Part shown: positions 18,130 through 27,196 of the stretch, in pieces
How the letters are laid out: each line of letters starts with the position of its first letter
How positions within the stretch are numbered: position 1 is the first letter of the stretch
Assembly: GCF_004349265.1 (NCBI RefSeq)
Contig: NZ_SMFL01000017.1
Span: 62,001-126,000 of the forward strand
Length of the DNA stretch: 64,000 bases
DNA from: Dyadobacter psychrotolerans
GTDB lineage: Bacteria > Bacteroidota > Bacteroidia > Cytophagales > Spirosomataceae
Direction of reading: 5' to 3'
Notes under the pieces: model-generated
What the model saw: only the letters and a program-made list of their open reading frames with translations
What the model was told of the DNA's origin: nothing
The model's database searches: none
Made by a program: the position numbers and the translations under genes

Positions 18130-19138
18130 TATTGTGTTTATAAAAAAGTTACCTCTTCTCTTTGCCGCGTGTTTTTTCTTTTACGGCTGTAAATCCAAAA
18201 CCAATTCTGACGAAACGACCCAACAGGTTTTCAAACTCGCAGATAGTCCCGTTTTTAACGAAGATTCAGCTTACGCTTTTGTTCAAAAACAGGTTGATTT
18301 TGGTCCGCGTGTGCCCAATACTTCGGCTCATAAAAAGTGTGGGGATTTTTTGGTAAAAACACTTGAAAAATATGGCTTGCAGGTTACAGAGCAAACTTTT
18401 GAAGCAACAACCTACGACGGTAAAAAGCTCAATGCCAGAAATATCATAGGAAGTTTCAACCCAACTGCTTCAAAACGGATCCTGCTTACTTCGCACTGGG
18501 ATTCCCGCCCTTTTGCTGATCAGGATTCATTAAATAAAAACAAACCGGTTCCGGCGGCTAACGACGGAGCAAGCGGCGTAGGTATTTTGTTGGAAATTGC
18601 AAGAACGTTATCTGTTTCAGCTAATAAACCGGATCTGGGTGTAGATATCATCTTTTTTGATGCCGAAGACTGGGGAAATTCTGATAAAGCAAAGGATAAG
18701 TTTAGTGGATATTGCTTAGGTTCTCAGCATTGGGCAGCCAACAAACATATACCCAATTACACTGCCTATTTCGGTATTTTACTCGACATGGTTGGCGCCA
18801 AAGGAGCCACTTTTCCAAAAGAAGGATATTCGGTTCAAATGGCTGAAAGTGTGGTGAAGGAAGTTTGGGATATTGCAAGAGAGCTGGGTTACAGCAATTA
18901 TTTCCTGGATCAGCGGGGCTCCGGAATCACCGACGATCATGTACCTGTAAATGAAGTCGCCAAAATTCCAATGATCGATATCATTCACACACAACCGGAT
19001 AACATAGCCCAAACTTTTTTCAAAGACTGGCACACTACAAACGATACGATGGAAAACATCGATCCAAAAACTTTAAAAGCGGTTGGACAAACGGTTCTGC
19101 AGGTTTTGTATCAGGAAGGTTCGCCGCAGGCTATGTAA
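18113..19138 (+). CDS. M28-family metallopeptidase / glutaminyl cyclase-like lipoprotein
   Basis: A zinc-dependent M28-fold enzyme, 341 residues, predicted to be a lipoprotein (LPLLFAACFFFYGCKSK, lipobox ending at Cys). The metal-binding residues are seen in LLTSHWDSRPFADQD (His, Asp), PAANDGASGVGILLEIA (Asp) and DIIFFDAEDWG (Glu, Asp), with later His residues in DDHVPVNE and MIDIIH. The sequence is closest to the glutaminyl-peptide cyclotransferase-like branch, which forms pyroglutamate at protein N-termini; a plain aminopeptidase is the alternative. The ATG at 18113 lies inside the DUF192 gene; a GTG at 18134 would give an equally good lipoprotein signal and no overlap. Third gene of the cysS operon. 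Confidence 0.85.
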   Translation: MPFPFNIVFIKKLPLLFAACFFFYGCKSKTNSDETTQQVFKLADSPVFNEDSAYAFVQKQVDFGPRVPNTSAHKKCGDFLVKTLEKYGLQVTEQTFEATTYDGKKLNARNIIGSFNPTASKRILLTSHWDSRPFADQDSLNKNKPVPAANDGASGVGILLEIARTLSVSANKPDLGVDIIFFDAEDWGNSDKAKDKFSGYCLGSQHWAANKHIPNYTAYFGILLDMVGAKGATFPKEGYSVQMAESVVKEVWDIARELGYSNYFLDQRGSGITDDHVPVNEVAKIPMIDIIHTQPDNIAQTFFKDWHTTNDTMENIDPKTLKAVGQTVLQVLYQEGSPQAM

Positions 19139-19140
19139 AC

Positions 19141-19261
19141 AGTCAGGGATTGTCACTAATAGCCGGGATGATCATTTGTGGTCGGGTGTAGTCATTAATT
19201 GTTTAGGAAAGCCGGAAACTATAAGTGACAACAAGTGACTATTTCCTGACAATTCCTGACT
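19141..19261. repeat. 15-bp inverted repeat enclosing a GAC-rich stretch
   Basis: Bases 19141-19155 are the inverted complement of 19247-19261 with one G-T wobble, separated by 91 bp. The right half has five words ending in TGAC, their last bases at 19229, 19239, 19250, 19260 and 19270, a spacing of 10-11 bp (two AGTGAC, two TTCCTGAC, one CTCTGAC). It lies between convergent genes, so it may aid termination or be a mobile-element remnant. Confidence 0.5.
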
Positions 19262-19276
19262 AACTCTGACATTTCC

Positions 19277-21598
19277 CTACATCCTGCTAACCTTAATCCA
19301 CATATCGGAATTCCTTCCCTTATCATCACTGCATGAAATTTTAACACGTCCGAGAGGCGGATTGATAAAAACAGCTTCATTAGGTCCTGCCCTTTTGGCG
19401 AGTTTATCATTGATATACCAAAAAACCTCCTGAACATCGTTGGCTGGCTGACAAACCAGCTGAATTTGCTGTGGCTCATCTTTGCGTATATAATATTCGC
19501 TGCCCTCATTCGGACTCACGATCAGCGGCGCTCCGTCGTGAAAAACACGTTCGCACCTGGGATTATGCGGCGGTATTTTTTTATAGGGAATTTTCTGCTG
19601 TTCATAATAAGCGATCAACTCCGGAGCCAGATTGGGATAGGTCCTTTTTTCAAAATTGTTTTCCGGCAGACAATAGGTACAGTAGGAAATTTTGGCTTGC
19701 AGATCTGTGAAAACGTAACGCAGGTGCCTGCATTTATGATAAGCCGAAACGCCCATGATGTAATAACCTGTGATCTGGTGATCACAAAAATCTTCCGGGA
19801 TATCTCCGCTGACCGCACAAACTTTCCTCAACGCAACATTCGGCGGCACCGCGTACCAGCCTTTTGGTGAATTGTAATCCAGTGAATTAAAAATGGAAAA
19901 TAATAATGGCGTTGCTGTATTGGCGCCACTCAGTTCAGGTACACCTTCTCCGGAAAAATTGCCAACCCACACCCCGACCGTGTAGCGCTTATTATAACCA
20001 ATGCTCCATGCATCCCGCTTCCCGTAAGAAGTTCCGGTTTTCCAGGCAATTTTTGGTAAATGGTAAGTATTGTCAAAATTGCTGGGAAGATCAGGCCGGG
20101 TGATCTGGGTTAATATGTCGGTTATCAAAAAAGACGCTTCCCTAGAGACAATGAAGGGTGGCTTTTGACTTTTTGGTTTGTTTGCCAGATAATTTAAAGG
20201 CCGGAATTCACCTTCATTTGCAAAAGATGCAAAGAGCCTGGTCAATTCTTCAAGCGTAACACCGCAACCACCCAGTATCATGGAAAGTCCAAGATCTTTT
20301 TCCTGTTTTTTGATTGTCTGAAAACCGGACTTTTTCAGTTGTCCCACCAATGTGGATGTACTAACCTGTTTTAAAATTCTGACTGCCGGAATGTTCAGAG
20401 AATTAGCGAGCGCAAATTCAGCAGTGACCGGACCGTTAAAGTGCAGGTCAAAATTCTCAGGTTCATAGCCGGCAAAATTTCCGGGAACATCGTTCATGAC
20501 ATTTTTCGGGGTAATGATCCCTTTATCAAAAGCAGTTGCATATAAAAGCGGTTTCAATGTACTCCCTGGTGAACGGACAGCACGAATTCCATCGACCTGT
20601 CCGCCGTCATAGGGATTATTAAAATCGGCAGAACCAACGTATGCCTCAACTTCCATCTTTTCATTGTTAACCACCATCACTGCAGCATTGTGAATATTCA
20701 AACCCTGCAGACGATTTACATAGTTTTTCACCTGTTCTTCAATCTGCCTTTGCAGCTGAATTTTCAGGGAAGTTTGTATCACAGGCTGGTTCGGAAAATC
20801 CTTTTGCAGCCTTAATGACAAATGTGGCGCCTGCCGCGGAGAATACTGTCTTTTAATGCTTAAAGGTTCAGTCAGCGCATCTTTAATAATATTTTTTTGA
20901 AATAAACCTTCTTTTTGAAAACGCAGCAACCATTCATTTCGGGCTAAAACCAGTGCTTCGTTACGCGTTCCGGGTCGCAGGCTGGAAGGTCTGTTTGGAA
21001 CGATGGTCAAAGCAGTTATTTCAGCCAGGCTTAATAACTGTGGTGGTTTTCCAAAGTACAAAAGTGACGCCGCTTTAATACCTTCAATGTTTCCACCATA
21101 GGGCACCAGATTAAAATAAAGCTGCACGATCTCATCCTTGGAAAAATGAAGTTCAAGCTGCAATGCGCGGAAGGCTTCAATGATTTTGTTAAAATAAGTA
21201 CGAGGTCCGGGTTTCAATAAACGCACCACCTGCATCGTGATCGTGGAGGCGCCGGAAGTTCGCCTTCCTGTAAAAATATTTCGAAAAGCTGCCCTTGTGA
21301 TGGCAAAAAGATTGATTCCCGGATGATAGTAGAAATATTGATCTTCCTTGTAAATCAATGTTTTACGCAGTAGCGGAGTAATTTCATTATTGTTTGTATA
21401 AAGTCTCCACTTGTCGTCTTCACTTAAAAAGGCATGAATGACCGTACCATCTTTGTCGGTGATTTGGGTGGAGTACTGAACGTTTGGATTGAAGGGAAAG
21501 AGGAGGTCGAGGAGTAGGAAAGAGATCAAAATAACCGCGGACACGAAAATGATTTTTCGGGTTCTGGTTTTAGGAAAATATTTTGTGCTCAGTTTCAT
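19277..21598 (-). CDS. pbpC: penicillin-binding protein 1C, bifunctional peptidoglycan synthase
   Basis: Class A PBP with glycosyltransferase and transpeptidase domains, 773 residues from the ATG at 21598 (MKLSTKYFPKTRTRK), which gives a charged tail and one membrane helix (about residues 15-35). The GT51 domain has the catalytic Glu in EDQYFYYHPG and GRRTSGASTITMQVVRLL. The transpeptidase domain has the SxxK motif (SPGSTLKPLLY), the SxN motif (NSLNIPAVRIL) and the KTG triad (WKTGTSYGKRDAW). A Cys-rich linker and a C-terminal PBP1C-type beta domain (about 690-773) complete the family architecture. In many genomes pbpC neighbours an alpha-2-macroglobulin gene; none is here. Preceded by the palindromic repeat region. 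Confidence 0.95.
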   Translation of the reverse strand: MKLSTKYFPKTRTRKIIFVSAVILISFLLLDLLFPFNPNVQYSTQITDKDGTVIHAFLSEDDKWRLYTNNNEITPLLRKTLIYKEDQYFYYHPGINLFAITRAAFRNIFTGRRTSGASTITMQVVRLLKPGPRTYFNKIIEAFRALQLELHFSKDEIVQLYFNLVPYGGNIEGIKAASLLYFGKPPQLLSLAEITALTIVPNRPSSLRPGTRNEALVLARNEWLLRFQKEGLFQKNIIKDALTEPLSIKRQYSPRQAPHLSLRLQKDFPNQPVIQTSLKIQLQRQIEEQVKNYVNRLQGLNIHNAAVMVVNNEKMEVEAYVGSADFNNPYDGGQVDGIRAVRSPGSTLKPLLYATAFDKGIITPKNVMNDVPGNFAGYEPENFDLHFNGPVTAEFALANSLNIPAVRILKQVSTSTLVGQLKKSGFQTIKKQEKDLGLSMILGGCGVTLEELTRLFASFANEGEFRPLNYLANKPKSQKPPFIVSREASFLITDILTQITRPDLPSNFDNTYHLPKIAWKTGTSYGKRDAWSIGYNKRYTVGVWVGNFSGEGVPELSGANTATPLLFSIFNSLDYNSPKGWYAVPPNVALRKVCAVSGDIPEDFCDHQITGYYIMGVSAYHKCRHLRYVFTDLQAKISYCTYCLPENNFEKRTYPNLAPELIAYYEQQKIPYKKIPPHNPRCERVFHDGAPLIVSPNEGSEYYIRKDEPQQIQLVCQPANDVQEVFWYINDKLAKRAGPNEAVFINPPLGRVKISCSDDKGRNSDMWIKVSRM

Positions 21599-21671
21599 GT
21601 AGTCAATATTATTCAAAGCTATCGACAAATTTGATGAGCGTTTATAAAAATTTCCATTCATCCATTCTATT

Positions 21672-21758
21672 CAACCCCGTTGGGGTTGATGCGCTGTGTT
21701 TGATTCTACAACCACCCAATTGCATTGGGGGCTATTCGAATTTAACCCTTCCAGGGTT
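21672..21758. repeat. three consecutive 3-nt-loop palindromes
   Basis: Three short hairpins sit in a row: CAACCCC/GGGGTTG (21672-21688), CCCAAT/ATTGGG (21715-21729) and AACCCT/AGGGTT (21744-21758), each with a 3-nt loop. Their sequences differ but the layout is the same. They resemble the REP-like extragenic palindromes that are scattered through Bacteroidota genomes. Confidence 0.7.
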
Positions 21759-21810
21759 TGTAAAACTGACTCTTGTTTTTTCCCAGACAATGTTAGTTCG
21801 CATTAAAAAG

Positions 21811-22098
21811 AAGCCCAACGGGCTTCACTTTGAATAGCTCAGGGTATAACCCGGGGTTAAAATACCAAAATGTGTACCGACAACCCTGAATGGGTTGAAC
21901 GTTTTCGCCGAGATACCGTTCAGCCTGCTGCGCATTCAGACCAGATCCTGTCGCGCTGACAAAAAAAAGCCCAACGGGCTTCAATTTGAATAGCTCCGGG
22001 TATAACCCGGGGTTAAAATACCAAAATGTGTACCGACAACCCTGACGGGGTTAAACGTTTTCGCCGAGATACCGTTCAGCCTGCTGCGCATTCAGACC
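21811..22098. repeat. two direct copies of a 132-bp palindrome-bearing repeat
   Basis: Copy 1 (21811-21942) and copy 2 (21967-22098) are nearly identical at a period of 156 bp. Each copy opens with AAGCCC-AAC-GGGCTT, then a TAACCCGGGGTTA palindrome, a CAACCC...GGGTTG-type palindrome (weakened to GGGGTT in copy 2), and a shared tail ending in CATTCAGACC. The 24-bp spacer differs between the copies. This looks like an extragenic palindromic repeat unit, duplicated between the divergent pbpC and glpK genes. Short open frames through it are incidental. Confidence 0.75.
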
Positions 22099-22125
22099 GG
22101 GTCGCGCAGACCGGGTCGCGCAGAC
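22093..22125. repeat. short tandem repeat of a 14-bp unit
   Basis: The unit CAGACCGGGTCGCG occurs twice in tandem (22093-22106 and 22107-22120) followed by a partial third copy. It begins within the end of the second 132-bp repeat, suggesting local slippage after the larger duplication. Confidence 0.75.
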
Positions 22126-22198
22126 TCAATTTGTCCTTTACAATTAAATTTCACTACTTACTTCCTTTATTGCAAAATAAGCCAACCATAATACCATT

Positions 22199-23698
22199 AT
22201 GTCAAAATATATTGCTGCAATTGATCAGGGAACAACCAGTACGCGATGTATACTTTTCAACCATCAGGGAAATATTGTTTCTGTCGGACAAAAGGAACAC
22301 GAGCAAATATATCCGCAGCCAGGCTGGGTGGAGCATAATCCGGAAGAGATCTGGAAAAATACGCTGGAAGTAATTGCTATTGCCAGAATAAATGTTTCCG
22401 CAACTTCGTCTGATATTGCAGCAATAGGAATAACAAATCAGAGAGAAACTACTGTTGTCTGGAATAAACGAACCGGGCGACCTTATTACAATGCCCTGGT
22501 CTGGCAGGATACACGCACAACTGATCTTGTAGCTAAATATGAAAAAGAAGGCGGACTTAACCAGTTTCGCGATAAAACCGGGCTGCCGGTGTCAACCTAT
22601 TTCAGCGGATTGAAATTGCAATGGCTTTTGGAAAATGTAGAAGGTCTTCGTTCCGATGCAGAAAAAGGGGAGGCTATTTTTGGAAACATCGATACTTTCC
22701 TGATCTGGAATTTGACCGGTGGCCCACATGGCGGCATACATGTTACCGATGTTACCAACGCAAGCCGTACGCAACTGATGAACCTGCATAGCCTGCAATG
22801 GGATGAAGATATGCTTTTGGCTTATAATATTCCCGGAAAAATGCTTCCTGCAATAAAAAGCAGCAGTGAAATTTACGGAACCGTAACCAATGAAGTTTTA
22901 CCGGGAGTGCCGGTAGCCGGTGATCTGGGAGATCAGCATGCTGCATTGGTTGGCCAAACCTGTTTTGAACCCGGAATGGCTAAAAACACATACGGAACAG
23001 GTTGTTTTCTCGTCATGAATACCGGGAGTGAAATTAAAATGTCGGAACATGGCTTGCTCACCACAATTGCCTATCAATTTGGAAATGACCCGGTTCAATA
23101 TGCGCTTGAAGGAAGTGTTGCCGTAACGGGAGCGCTGGTTCAATGGGTACGTGACAACATGGGTTTGATTAAAAAAAGCAGTGATATTGAAAAACTGGCC
23201 CGAACTGTGGAAGACAACGGCGGTGCTTATTTCGTACCGGCATTTTCAGGTTTGTATGCTCCGTACTGGCGTAATGATGCACGTGGCGTAATTGCAGGAC
23301 TAACCCGCTACGTAAACAAGGGACACATTGCCCGTGCTGTTCTTGAAGCAACGGCCTACCAGACATTAGATGTAGTGAATGCCATGGAACAGGATTCCGG
23401 CATACAGCTTTCTTCTTTACGCGTCGATGGCGGCATGGTCATGAACCAGCTTCTGATGCAGTTTCAGGCCGACATGCTGGATACACAGGTTGTTTCCCCG
23501 GCAGTTGCAGAAACAACCGCTCTTGGAGCGGCTTACGCAGCAGGTCTGGCAGTGGGCTATTGGAAAAATACAGATGAATTGAAACAAAACTGGGCAGTAG
23601 CTCATACCTGGAATCCGGATATGGAGGCAGCTAAACGAGAGGAACTGTATAAAGGTTGGCAAAAAGCCGTTACAAAATCATACGCCTGGATGGAATAA
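22199..23698 (+). CDS. glpK: glycerol kinase
   Basis: Phosphorylates glycerol to glycerol 3-phosphate (FGGY family). It has 499 residues, the usual length. The N-terminus AAIDQGTTSTRCILFNHQG and PGWVEHNPEEIW are diagnostic for GlpK, as are TNQRETTVVWNKRTGRPYYN and the C-terminal RVDGGMVMNQLLMQFQAD nucleotide-binding segment. No glpF, glpD or glpR is next to it, which is unusual compared with many glp loci. Upstream lies the 600-bp repeat region. No GlpR operator was recognised. Confidence 0.96.
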   Translation: MSKYIAAIDQGTTSTRCILFNHQGNIVSVGQKEHEQIYPQPGWVEHNPEEIWKNTLEVIAIARINVSATSSDIAAIGITNQRETTVVWNKRTGRPYYNALVWQDTRTTDLVAKYEKEGGLNQFRDKTGLPVSTYFSGLKLQWLLENVEGLRSDAEKGEAIFGNIDTFLIWNLTGGPHGGIHVTDVTNASRTQLMNLHSLQWDEDMLLAYNIPGKMLPAIKSSSEIYGTVTNEVLPGVPVAGDLGDQHAALVGQTCFEPGMAKNTYGTGCFLVMNTGSEIKMSEHGLLTTIAYQFGNDPVQYALEGSVAVTGALVQWVRDNMGLIKKSSDIEKLARTVEDNGGAYFVPAFSGLYAPYWRNDARGVIAGLTRYVNKGHIARAVLEATAYQTLDVVNAMEQDSGIQLSSLRVDGGMVMNQLLMQFQADMLDTQVVSPAVAETTALGAAYAAGLAVGYWKNTDELKQNWAVAHTWNPDMEAAKREELYKGWQKAVTKSYAWME

Positions 23699-23806
23699 TA
23701 AAGTTCCTTAGTTAACAGACTGGTTCGTGAATCCGGGTATGATTGCCGTTTTCCGAATTTAGAATGAATATAAAAAAGAATGCTAAAAATTGAAACTCTC
23801 CTCTTC

Positions 23807-23839
23807 TTTTGCGCTGTAAACATGTAAAGCGTAACTTCG
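23807..23839 (+). promoter_or_regulatory. promoter of the exonuclease gene
   Basis: TTTTG (23807-23811), a 20-bp spacer and TAACTTCG (23832-23839, one mismatch to TAnnTTTG) fit the Bacteroidota pattern. The leader is about 20 nt to the ATG at 23867. Confidence 0.55.
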
Positions 23840-23866
23840 CCCCATTAAAACTAACCGGAGTGCCTT

Positions 23867-24676
23867 ATGCATACCCTTCATCTGAAAAAGCCCCTTGCTT
23901 TTTTTGATCTTGAAACCACTGGAGTAAACATTGCCCGCGATCGTATTGTGGAGTTATCCGTGGTAAAGGCTTTGCCTAATGGTGAAACTGAAGTCCGTAC
24001 AAGAAGGGTTAACCCTGAAATGCCGATACCGCTGGAAAGCAGTCTGATACATGGCATTTACGATGAAGATGTAAAAGACAGCCCTACTTTTAAAAGTATC
24101 GCAAAAAATCTGGCTGTTTTTCTGGAAGGCTGCGACCTTGCCGGATTTAACAGCAATCGTTTTGATATACCCATGCTGGTTGAAGAATTCCTGCGTGTGG
24201 GTGTTGAATTTGATGTAAAAAACAGAAAATGTGTTGATACGCAGCGAATCTTTCACATGATGGAACCGCGGAATCTTGCTGCTGCTTATAAATTCTATTG
24301 TGGTAAAACCCTCATTGGAGCGCATGGCGCAGAGGCCGATACACTGGCAACATTCGAGGTATTGCAGGGACAAATTGCCAGATATGAAGGCGTCAAAGTC
24401 CTTGATCCGAAAGGAGTTGAGTTTGAACCGGTTAAAAATGATGTCGCTGCACTTCATGAACTCACCGCTTCAAAAGTCATTGATTTCGCCGGAAGAATGG
24501 TTTTCAATGATAAAGGAGAAGAAGTTTTTAACTTTGGAAAACACAATGGAAAAAAAGTGGCAGACATTCTGAAAAACGAACCGTCGTTTTATGACTGGAT
24601 GATGAAAGCTGAATTTCCCCTCGATACAAAAAGAAGACTTACCGAAATCAAACTGCGTGCTTTTACGCAGCGGTAA
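23867..24676 (+). CDS. DnaQ-like DEDDh 3'-5' exonuclease
   Basis: The protein has 269 residues. The exonuclease domain (about 1-180) carries the DEDD motifs: ExoI FFDLETTGVNIARD, ExoII FNSNRFDIPMLVEEFL and ExoIII with the His-Asp pair GAHGAEADTLATFEVL. The C-terminal 85 residues include FNFGKHNGKKVADILKNEPSFYDWMM, a small domain that often follows this nuclease in Bacteroidota. It may be an accessory proofreading or repair nuclease rather than the polymerase III epsilon subunit itself. It lies upstream of nuoK with a promoter in between, so it is probably transcribed alone. Confidence 0.88.
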   Translation: MHTLHLKKPLAFFDLETTGVNIARDRIVELSVVKALPNGETEVRTRRVNPEMPIPLESSLIHGIYDEDVKDSPTFKSIAKNLAVFLEGCDLAGFNSNRFDIPMLVEEFLRVGVEFDVKNRKCVDTQRIFHMMEPRNLAAAYKFYCGKTLIGAHGAEADTLATFEVLQGQIARYEGVKVLDPKGVEFEPVKNDVAALHELTASKVIDFAGRMVFNDKGEEVFNFGKHNGKKVADILKNEPSFYDWMMKAEFPLDTKRRLTEIKLRAFTQR

Positions 24677-24695
24677 CAGAAGTATAATTTTACAA

Positions 24696-24727
24696 TTGGC
24701 ACAAAGAAGTATTTATACCTATTTTTG
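24696..24727 (+). promoter_or_regulatory. promoter of the nuoKLMN operon
   Basis: TTGG (24696-24699), a 20-bp spacer and TATTTTTG (24720-24727) fit the Bacteroidota promoter. The leader to the nuoK ATG would be about 90 nt. Confidence 0.5.
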
Positions 24728-24821
24728 CTGAAATACATTGAAATTCTGAGTGGCACACTTGAATTTGCCTGAAAAATAAGTAACAACTAGTTAATCCGAA
24801 TACCCATTAAGGTTATCAGCT

Positions 24822-25175
24822 ATGATTCCAAACCCTGCATTACCGGAAGTTAATATACCAGAGGTTATTCAGAATATCCCCCTTCAGCATTATCTCATTC
24901 TCAGCACATTACTTTTCGTAATTGGTATCATTGGCGTATTGACACGCAGAAATGCCATCGTCATTTTTATGTCGGTTGAATTGATGCTGAATGCTGCGAA
25001 CTTGCTGTTAATTGCCTTTTCCTCATATCGTTCGGATCCGTCGGGGCAGGTATTTGTATTTTTTATTATGGCCGTCGCTGCTGCGGAAGTAGCCGTTGGT
25101 CTGGCAATTATTGTAATGATTTACAGGAATACCCGTAATACTGATATCAGCTTCCTGAATAAACTTAAGTGGTGA
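24822..25175 (+). CDS. nuoK: NADH-quinone oxidoreductase subunit K
   Basis: Small membrane subunit of complex I, in the proton-pumping arm. It has 117 residues; the conserved part has three transmembrane helices, with the key Glu residues in MSVELMLNAANLLL and AAAEVAVGLAIIVMIYR. An N-terminal extension of about 25 residues precedes the first helix; typical NuoK is about 100 residues. First of four contiguous genes nuoK-L-M-N; nuoA-J are absent here apart from nuoD 30 kb away. Confidence 0.95.
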   Translation: MIPNPALPEVNIPEVIQNIPLQHYLILSTLLFVIGIIGVLTRRNAIVIFMSVELMLNAANLLLIAFSSYRSDPSGQVFVFFIMAVAAAEVAVGLAIIVMIYRNTRNTDISFLNKLKW

Positions 25176-25234
25176 GATAAGTTTTTAAGATCTTATCAAT
25201 CAAACGAATAACTTTTAAAGTTTTAAATAAAGAC

Positions 25235-27151
25235 ATGTCTCCAACCTTACTAGTCCTTATTCCATTATTACCTCTAATCGGGTTCCTGGTCAACGGGCTC
25301 GGATTTCCAAGTTTACCAAAAGGCGCTGTCGGATTTATTGGCTGTCTGGCCGTTATTGGTAGTTTTGTTTTATCACTGCTTACTTTCAATGCATTTCTTG
25401 CAAGCGGAAGCCAACCAATTATCGTTCCTCTTTTTGACTGGATCACTGTTGGAAGCCTGAATATTCCGTTTTCATTTCAGGTCGATCAGTTGTCCTTGCT
25501 GATGCTGATGATCATAACCGGAGTAGGTTCGCTGATCCATATTTATTCAATCGGCTACATGCATCATGATCCCGGATTCGGTAAGTTTTTTGCTTATCTG
25601 AATCTTTTCCTGTTTTTCATGCTGCTGCTGGTATTGGGTTCCAATTATGTCATCATGTTTATCGGCTGGGAAGGCGTAGGACTTTGCTCTTACCTGCTTA
25701 TCGGATTTTGGAATAAAAATACAAATTACAACAATGCTGCGCGTAAGGCATTCATCATGAACCGTGTAGGGGACTTAGGTTTTTTACTGGGAATATTTAC
25801 AATCATTACCACATTTGGCTCTGTTGAGTATCTGGAAGTTTTCAGCAAGGCATCTGCATTTCAGGTAGGTGATCCGATTATGATTACCATCACTGCCTTC
25901 CTTTTTATTGGAGCAATGGGAAAATCGGCACAGATACCGCTTTATACCTGGCTTCCTGATGCGATGGCCGGCCCGACACCTGTTTCCGCTTTGATTCACG
26001 CGGCAACAATGGTTACAGCGGGGATTTATATGGTGATCCGCTCCAACGTGCTCTATTCGCTGGCACCTTCTACACTTGAAATTGTCGGTATTATCGGTGG
26101 AGCTACTGCTTTGTTTGCCGCATCCATAGGTGTTTTACAAAATGATATTAAAAAAGTACTGGCTTATTCTACGGTTAGTCAGCTGGGTTATATGTTTATG
26201 GGTTTAGGGGCAATGGCTTACTCGGCCTCCATGTTCCATGTTATTACCCACGCTTTTTTTAAGGCTTTGTTGTTTCTTGGCGCCGGTAGTGTCATTCACG
26301 CCATGTCCGACGAGCAGGATATCCGTTCAATGGGAGGTTTAAGAAAAAAACTGCCCATTACTTTTCTTACATTCTTTATAGCAACCTGGGCGATTTCAGG
26401 TTTACCGCCATTCTCCGGGTTCTTCTCCAAAGATGAAATTCTGGCGCATGTATTTGAACACAATAAGCTGCTTTGGGTAATTGGTGTTCTGGGTTCATTA
26501 ATGACCTCTTTTTACATGTTCCGTCTTTTGTTCCTTACTTTTTTCGGAACCTTCCGAGGAACCCACGAGCAGGAGCATCACCTGCACGAGTCACCTGCGA
26601 CGATGACTATTCCATTGATCGTTCTCGCTGTACTTTCTGCGGTTGGCGGTTTTATTGGTGTTCCCGAAGCATTACACGGATCGCATCATCTGGCTGAGTT
26701 TATGAGTCCGCTGTACGATGCGGCTCGTCAGGCTAATCCAGCTGCTTTCCTTCCGACGACATTATCTCATTCCGAAGAATATATATTGATGGCAATTTCT
26801 GTTGCTGTTGCAGCTGTTGCGGCAATTATTGCTTATGTTATATATGTACAAAAAGCAGCAGTTCCTGCTCCGGATTCGGAAGAGAAATCAGCAATTCAAA
26901 ATCTTGTTTACAACAAATATTATGTTGATGAACTGTATGACACTGTTTTTGTGAAATCAACAAAGACTCTTTCCAATGCCTTTTATAGTTTTGGAGAATT
27001 TTTTGTAGACCTGTTTGTAAACGGGGCAGCACGCCTGATCGGTTTTCTGGCTGGTTTATTACGTAAAACACAAACCGGGTCTACCGGTGATTATGTATTT
27101 GCCATGGTTTTGGGCATTGTAGTCATTTTATTCTGGAAGCTGTTACTTTGA
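25235..27151 (+). CDS. nuoL: NADH-quinone oxidoreductase subunit L
   Basis: Antiporter-like subunit at the tip of the complex I membrane arm. It has 638 residues and many transmembrane helices. Diagnostic features are GWEGVGLCSYLLIGFW, LPDAMAGPTPVSALIHAATM (with the conserved Lys upstream in the GAMGKSAQIPLYTW stretch) and ISGLPPFSGFFSKDEIL. A His-rich loop HEQEHHLHES is seen near residue 445. The long C-terminal amphipathic helix that runs along the arm is present. Starts 59 bp after nuoK. Confidence 0.97.
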   Translation: MSPTLLVLIPLLPLIGFLVNGLGFPSLPKGAVGFIGCLAVIGSFVLSLLTFNAFLASGSQPIIVPLFDWITVGSLNIPFSFQVDQLSLLMLMIITGVGSLIHIYSIGYMHHDPGFGKFFAYLNLFLFFMLLLVLGSNYVIMFIGWEGVGLCSYLLIGFWNKNTNYNNAARKAFIMNRVGDLGFLLGIFTIITTFGSVEYLEVFSKASAFQVGDPIMITITAFLFIGAMGKSAQIPLYTWLPDAMAGPTPVSALIHAATMVTAGIYMVIRSNVLYSLAPSTLEIVGIIGGATALFAASIGVLQNDIKKVLAYSTVSQLGYMFMGLGAMAYSASMFHVITHAFFKALLFLGAGSVIHAMSDEQDIRSMGGLRKKLPITFLTFFIATWAISGLPPFSGFFSKDEILAHVFEHNKLLWVIGVLGSLMTSFYMFRLLFLTFFGTFRGTHEQEHHLHESPATMTIPLIVLAVLSAVGGFIGVPEALHGSHHLAEFMSPLYDAARQANPAAFLPTTLSHSEEYILMAISVAVAAVAAIIAYVIYVQKAAVPAPDSEEKSAIQNLVYNKYYVDELYDTVFVKSTKTLSNAFYSFGEFFVDLFVNGAARLIGFLAGLLRKTQTGSTGDYVFAMVLGIVVILFWKLLL

Positions 27152-27196
27152 TATTTATACCGTTCACCATCTGTTGCTGACCGTTGACTTGAAAAT

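Noticed and set aside
22093..22125. Possible CRISPR-like or iteron array
   Set aside because: Only two tandem 14-bp units with no spacers; no cas genes in the window.
21793..22373. Small open frames through the palindromic repeats upstream of glpK
   Set aside because: They follow the repeat units and overlap the glpK start in another frame; no protein family features.
23715..23745. tRNA-like GGTTCG stretch after glpK
   Set aside because: No cloverleaf arms could be formed around it; no tRNA was recognised anywhere in the window.
23954..24457. Minus-strand 167-residue frame over the exonuclease gene
   Set aside because: Shadow frame; the plus-strand frame has all DEDD motifs.
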